Origin: Kiloniellaceae bacterium
Lineage (GTDB): Bacteria; Pseudomonadota; Alphaproteobacteria; Kiloniellales; J153
Direction: 5' to 3'
Assembly (NCBI GenBank): GCA_021776115.1
Contig: JAJFGN010000041.1
Coordinates: 1-64,000 of the forward strand
DNA length: 64,000 nt
The position numbers were made by a program, and so were the translations under genes. Each line of letters begins with the position of its first letter. Position 1 is the first letter of the stretch. Shown here one piece after another: positions 60,775 through 64,000 of this stretch. The notes under the pieces were generated by a model that saw nothing but the letters and a program-made list of their open reading frames with translations, made no database searches and was not told the origin of the DNA.

Positions 60775-63459
60775 TTATCGCGCCGATCTGCGTGTTATCC
60801 ATTTTTCCAACTCAACCAGGAGATAGACCGACGAGGCGACGACCACCAATCGCACCCAGGCCTCAGCCGGAAGCGGCCGTGTGTCGAACAGGACCTGCAT
60901 GAAACCCGCATAGGTGAAGACGATCTGCAGGGCGATGACGAGACCAATGGCCATGAGCAATTGAGGATTCCCGAAGATGCCATGCCAGGTGAAAGTGCTG
61001 GCGCGGAGGTAACGGGTGTTTACGACGTAAAACACCTCGAACATGACTAAGGTGTTGACCGCCACGGTGCGGGCGGTCGCGACTTCGGCACCCTGGCTTC
61101 TCTCCCATAGGAAAAGTCCGAAGGTGCCGGCCAGCAGGATTGCGGATACGAACGCGACCCGCCATATCAGGAAATGCGAAAGAATAGGTTCCGCGGCCAC
61201 GCGTGGCGGCCGCCGCATGACGTCGTCCTCCGCCGGTTCTAATGAGAGCACCAGTCCCAGGGTCACCGCCGTGATCATGTTGATCCAAAGTATCTGTACC
61301 GGCGTGACCGGCAGGACTTGGCCGAACAGAATTGCAGCGACGATGATCAGGGCTTCGCCGCCGCTGGTCGGCAGGATGAAGGCGATGGCCTTTTTCAGGT
61401 TGTCGTAGACCGTGCGCCCTTCCTCGACCGCGTGCGCGATTGAGGCGAAATTGTCGTCCGCGAGGACCATTTCGGCGGCCTCCTTGGCCGCCTCGGTACC
61501 CTTGAGACCCATGGCCACGCCGACATTGGCACGCTTAAGCGCGGGCGCGTCGTTCACCCCGTCGCCGGTCATGGCCACGATCAGCCCGCTCGCCTGCAGG
61601 GCCTGCACCAGGCGCAACTTGTGTTCCGGGTTGGCGCGGGCGAAGACATCGACATCGAAGACACGCGCGCGCAGGTCTATGTCGCTCATGGCGTCGATCT
61701 GCGGGCCTGTCAGCACGGCGTCCGGCAGCGCCAGGCCCAATTCACGCGCGATGGCGGCGGCGGTGCCGGCGTGATCGCCGGTGATCATCTTGACCCGGAT
61801 GCCCGCGCTCTGGCAGCGTGCGACGGCTTCGATGGACTCCTCGCGCGGCGGGTCGGCCAGGCCGAAGAGGCCTAAAAGCGTGAGCCCTGATGCGACATCG
61901 GCGAATTGCAGTTCCGTATGGTCGGGCCGCGTGGCCAGAACGGCCAACGCCAGCACGCGTTGCCCCCGCCGTGTGATATTGGTGATTTGCTCGTGCCAGT
62001 AAGCGTGGTTCAAGGGTGCATCGCCGGTCTCGGTACACTGACGGTCGCACATCTCCAAAACCCGCTCCGGCGCTCCTTTCACATGGATCAGCATTGTCCC
62101 TTCAATGTCGCGATGCAGGGTCGCCATGAAGCGGTGTTCCGCCTCGAAAGGGATGACATCGATGCGATGCCAGGCCGCGCCTTCGGCGTCCGGATCGAAC
62201 CCTGCTTTGCGCGCGAATGCGATCAAGGCGCCCTCCATCGGGTCGCCGTCGGTGGTCCATTCGCCCCCGGCGTGGCGCAGGCTCGCGTCACCGCACAGGA
62301 AACCGCCTCTTGCCAAGGCACGCAGCAGGGGATCGCGACCCGCGTTAACCGCTGATCCCGCAAGCCGGATTTCTCCCTCCGGCGAATAACCCGATCCCGT
62401 CACCTCGAACACGCTAGGCCCGGCGGCCACACTCATCACCGCCATCTCGTTGCGGGTGAGGGTCCCCGTTTTGTCGGAGCATATAATGGATACAGCCCCC
62501 AAGGTCTCGACCGCGGGAAGCCGCCGGATAATGGCGTTGCGCCGGGCCATGCGTTCCACGCCGACCGCCAGCGTGATGGTCATGACCGCCGGTAGACCCT
62601 CGGGAATCGCGGCCACGGCGAGCCCGACGGCGGCCAAAAACATCTCGTCGGCAGCGTAGCCCCGTAGCGCAATACCGAAGGCAAAGGTTCCGGCGGCGAG
62701 CGCCAGGATCGCAGCGGTCAGCCAGCGCCCAAAAACCGTCATCTGCCGCAGCAACGGCGTGGTCAGGGGCTCGACCCGGTTCAGCATGATGCTGATTCGG
62801 CCGATTTCCGTCGCCGTGGCGGTCGCGACGACCACACCCGCGCCGACTCCCGCCCCAACCAGGGTTCCGGCGTAAGCCATGCAACTCCGCTCGGCGAGCG
62901 GCGTTTCAGCGGCGACCGGTGCGGTTCCCTTGTCGACGGGCAGAGATTCCCCGGTCAAGACAGCTTCCTGTAGGCGCAGGCCCTTGGTTTGAACCAGACG
63001 CAGATCGGCCGGCACCTTATCGCCCGAGGTCAGGAAAACGATATCGCCTGGGACCAGATCGCGCGCGTCTATGGGGATGCGGCGGCTGTCGCGCAATGTC
63101 AGGGCTTGTGGAGAAAGCATGCGCCGAATCGAATCCAACGCCGATTCAGCCTTGCCCTCTTGCACGAACCCGATCGCCGCATTGATCAGGACGACACCGA
63201 ATATGACGGCCGAATCGGTCAGATGGCCCAGGCCGGCGGTGACCGCACCGGCCGCGATCAAGACGTAAATCAGTACGTTGTGGAATTGCGATAGAAAACG
63301 CAGGAAGGGTGAGCGCACGCGCGGCGGCGGCAACGCATTGGGGCCATGGCGCGCGAGCCGCAATTCGGCCTCGCTCGCGGACAAGCCGTGCAGCTTGGTG
63401 CCTAACCGCTGAAGCACTAGGTCGTGGTGGGCCGCATGCCAAGGCGATGGCATGGTCAT
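60775..63459 (-). CDS. P2-type cation-transporting ATPase
   Basis: The 894-residue P-type ATPase. Cation_ATPase_N domain (WHAAHHDLVLQRLGTKLHGLSASEAELRLARHGPNALP), actuator TGES (~166), phosphorylation DKTGTLTRNE (~327), N-domain, and hinge MTGDGVNDAPALKRANVGVAMG. About ten membrane helices. M4 has AAIPEGLPAV as in Ca2+ pumps; M6 reads LWINMITAVTLGLVLSLEP, in which the usual Asp of Ca2+ pumps (VTD) is Ala. The ion is therefore uncertain (Ca2+, Na+, Mn2+ or other). ATG 63459 is chosen; ATG 63495 is an in-frame alternative. Confidence 0.9.
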   Translation of the reverse strand: MTMPSPWHAAHHDLVLQRLGTKLHGLSASEAELRLARHGPNALPPPRVRSPFLRFLSQFHNVLIYVLIAAGAVTAGLGHLTDSAVIFGVVLINAAIGFVQEGKAESALDSIRRMLSPQALTLRDSRRIPIDARDLVPGDIVFLTSGDKVPADLRLVQTKGLRLQEAVLTGESLPVDKGTAPVAAETPLAERSCMAYAGTLVGAGVGAGVVVATATATEIGRISIMLNRVEPLTTPLLRQMTVFGRWLTAAILALAAGTFAFGIALRGYAADEMFLAAVGLAVAAIPEGLPAVMTITLAVGVERMARRNAIIRRLPAVETLGAVSIICSDKTGTLTRNEMAVMSVAAGPSVFEVTGSGYSPEGEIRLAGSAVNAGRDPLLRALARGGFLCGDASLRHAGGEWTTDGDPMEGALIAFARKAGFDPDAEGAAWHRIDVIPFEAEHRFMATLHRDIEGTMLIHVKGAPERVLEMCDRQCTETGDAPLNHAYWHEQITNITRRGQRVLALAVLATRPDHTELQFADVASGLTLLGLFGLADPPREESIEAVARCQSAGIRVKMITGDHAGTAAAIARELGLALPDAVLTGPQIDAMSDIDLRARVFDVDVFARANPEHKLRLVQALQASGLIVAMTGDGVNDAPALKRANVGVAMGLKGTEAAKEAAEMVLADDNFASIAHAVEEGRTVYDNLKKAIAFILPTSGGEALIIVAAILFGQVLPVTPVQILWINMITAVTLGLVLSLEPAEDDVMRRPPRVAAEPILSHFLIWRVAFVSAILLAGTFGLFLWERSQGAEVATARTVAVNTLVMFEVFYVVNTRYLRASTFTWHGIFGNPQLLMAIGLVIALQIVFTYAGFMQVLFDTRPLPAEAWVRLVVVASSVYLLVELEKWITRRSAR

Positions 63460-63557
63460 TTCTTCGATCGTGGAACGAGGGGACGGAATTTTCATTCTGT
63501 TATAGAGGTATCCGGCGAAGCGGTCAGGCTTTCGCGGTTCGCCGGTCTCGCGGTCCT

Positions 63558-64000
63558 CTATCGCTGCAGGACGTAGATGCCAGGCGCATCTGCGATGGCA
63601 AAGTAACCTTGAGCCGGGGCACCCATTGGCGGTGTGGCCGTGGTGCCTTGGGAGCGCGCGCGCAGCCATTCGTGCCAGATCGGCCACCATGAGCCGTCGC
63701 GCATCGGCATGCGCTGTAGCCAGGTATCCGGGTCGATATAGGTTTCCTCGTCATGGCGATGGGAAACGCGAAAACGGCGGCCGGGATGACCCGGTTCGCT
63801 GACAATGCCAGCGTTATGGCCGCCGCTGGTCAAAACAAAATCGATGTCGGTGTCGGTCGACAGGTGAATCTTGTAGACCGAGCGCCATGGCGCGACGTGA
63901 TCGGTCTCCGTTCCGACCGCAAATATCGGCACTCGGATATCTGACAATACAACCGGCCGTCCCTCTATGCTCAGGCGCCCGTCGGCCAGATCGTTGCGCA
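63558..64000 (-). CDS. Poly(3-hydroxyalkanoate) synthase-like protein, 3' part (runs off the window edge)
   Basis: The C-terminal ~147 residues: NDLADGRLSIEGRPVVLSDIRVPIFAVGTETDHVAPWRSVYKIHL, then DIDFVLTSGGHNAGIVSEPGHPGRRFRVS and RDGSWWPIWHEWL, the conserved end of class I PHA synthases (PhaC). The Asp in GTETDHVAPW and His in TSGGHNAG complete the Cys-Asp-His triad; the nucleophile lies beyond the window. These enzymes polymerise hydroxyacyl-CoAs into storage granules. The frame is open to base 64000. Confidence 0.9.
   Translation of the reverse strand, partial: RNDLADGRLSIEGRPVVLSDIRVPIFAVGTETDHVAPWRSVYKIHLSTDTDIDFVLTSGGHNAGIVSEPGHPGRRFRVSHRHDEETYIDPDTWLQRMPMRDGSWWPIWHEWLRARSQGTTATPPMGAPAQGYFAIADAPGIYVLQR

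Noticed and set aside
60775-63690. N-terminal extension of the P-type ATPase to 63690
   Set aside because: The extra ~65-77 residues are His/Arg/Cys-rich and not like the family; ATG 63459 or 63495 precede the real N-domain.

Overview
The window is GC-rich chromosomal DNA from an alphaproteobacterium, most like the Rhodospirillales and relatives. The taxonomic hints are groES-groEL under a CIRCE element, the block polyprenyl synthase / DUF2007 / tRNA methyltransferase / S49 peptidase / glyQ / glyS / ppdK, a bactofilin, a Usg-family gene, an RcGTA-type structural module and a PHA synthase end. No rRNA, tRNA or CRISPR array was seen.

Layout. (1) 1-3952: groEL (partial), groES with CIRCE, a stand-alone MetE C-terminal-type protein, and a translationally coupled methyltransferase plus aspartyl/asparaginyl hydroxylase-like pair. 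(2) 4059-6416: a phage-style control module: a small unknown gene, an XRE-S24 repressor, a DnaA-domain-IV-like protein and an unknown replication-type protein. Three 15-bp palindromes ATGCG-N5-CGCAT (or close) sit in the two promoter regions. (3) 6417-10430: cargo or host genes (secreted protein, bactofilin, membrane nuclease, ion channel) separated by REP-like repeats, terminator-bearing intergenic repeats and an IS3 remnant.

(4) 10468-34107: a head-to-tail module of the HK97/RcGTA lineage: TerS, TerL, portal, protease, capsid, connectors, tail tube, gp10-like, tail chaperone, tape measure, the DUF2460-DUF2163-NlpC/P60-megatron block, a small fibre-like protein, a holin-like protein and a lipoprotein. 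No integrase or attachment site is visible, so it is a defective prophage, a phage with distant integration genes, or a domesticated particle. Unusual cargo lies inside it: an antisense secreted protein, a LamG protein with alanine-rich repeats, a four-gene sugar/methylation cassette in the middle of the tail operon, and a tape-measure locus rearranged around a 458-bp direct repeat.

(5) 34135-51360: housekeeping genes (polyprenyl synthase, TrmN6-like enzyme, S49 peptidase, GlyRS, PPDK with a histone-like tail, a CNB-FHA protein, MeaB, YgfZ, a glycosyltransferase/dihydroorotase/usg block). (6) 51540-53265: a mobile-element scar with a Fic protein under a large palindrome and a VirD4/TraG fragment. 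(7) 53272-64000: a pentapeptide-repeat protein, an ICL/PEP-mutase-family lyase, an APH-like kinase, a probable hydroxyproline or related catabolic cluster (epimerase, SDR, FAH-family protein, alpha/beta hydrolase), a methyltransferase, a P2-type cation ATPase and the 3' end of a PHA synthase-like gene.

All functions are read from translated sequence and family knowledge; nothing was searched.
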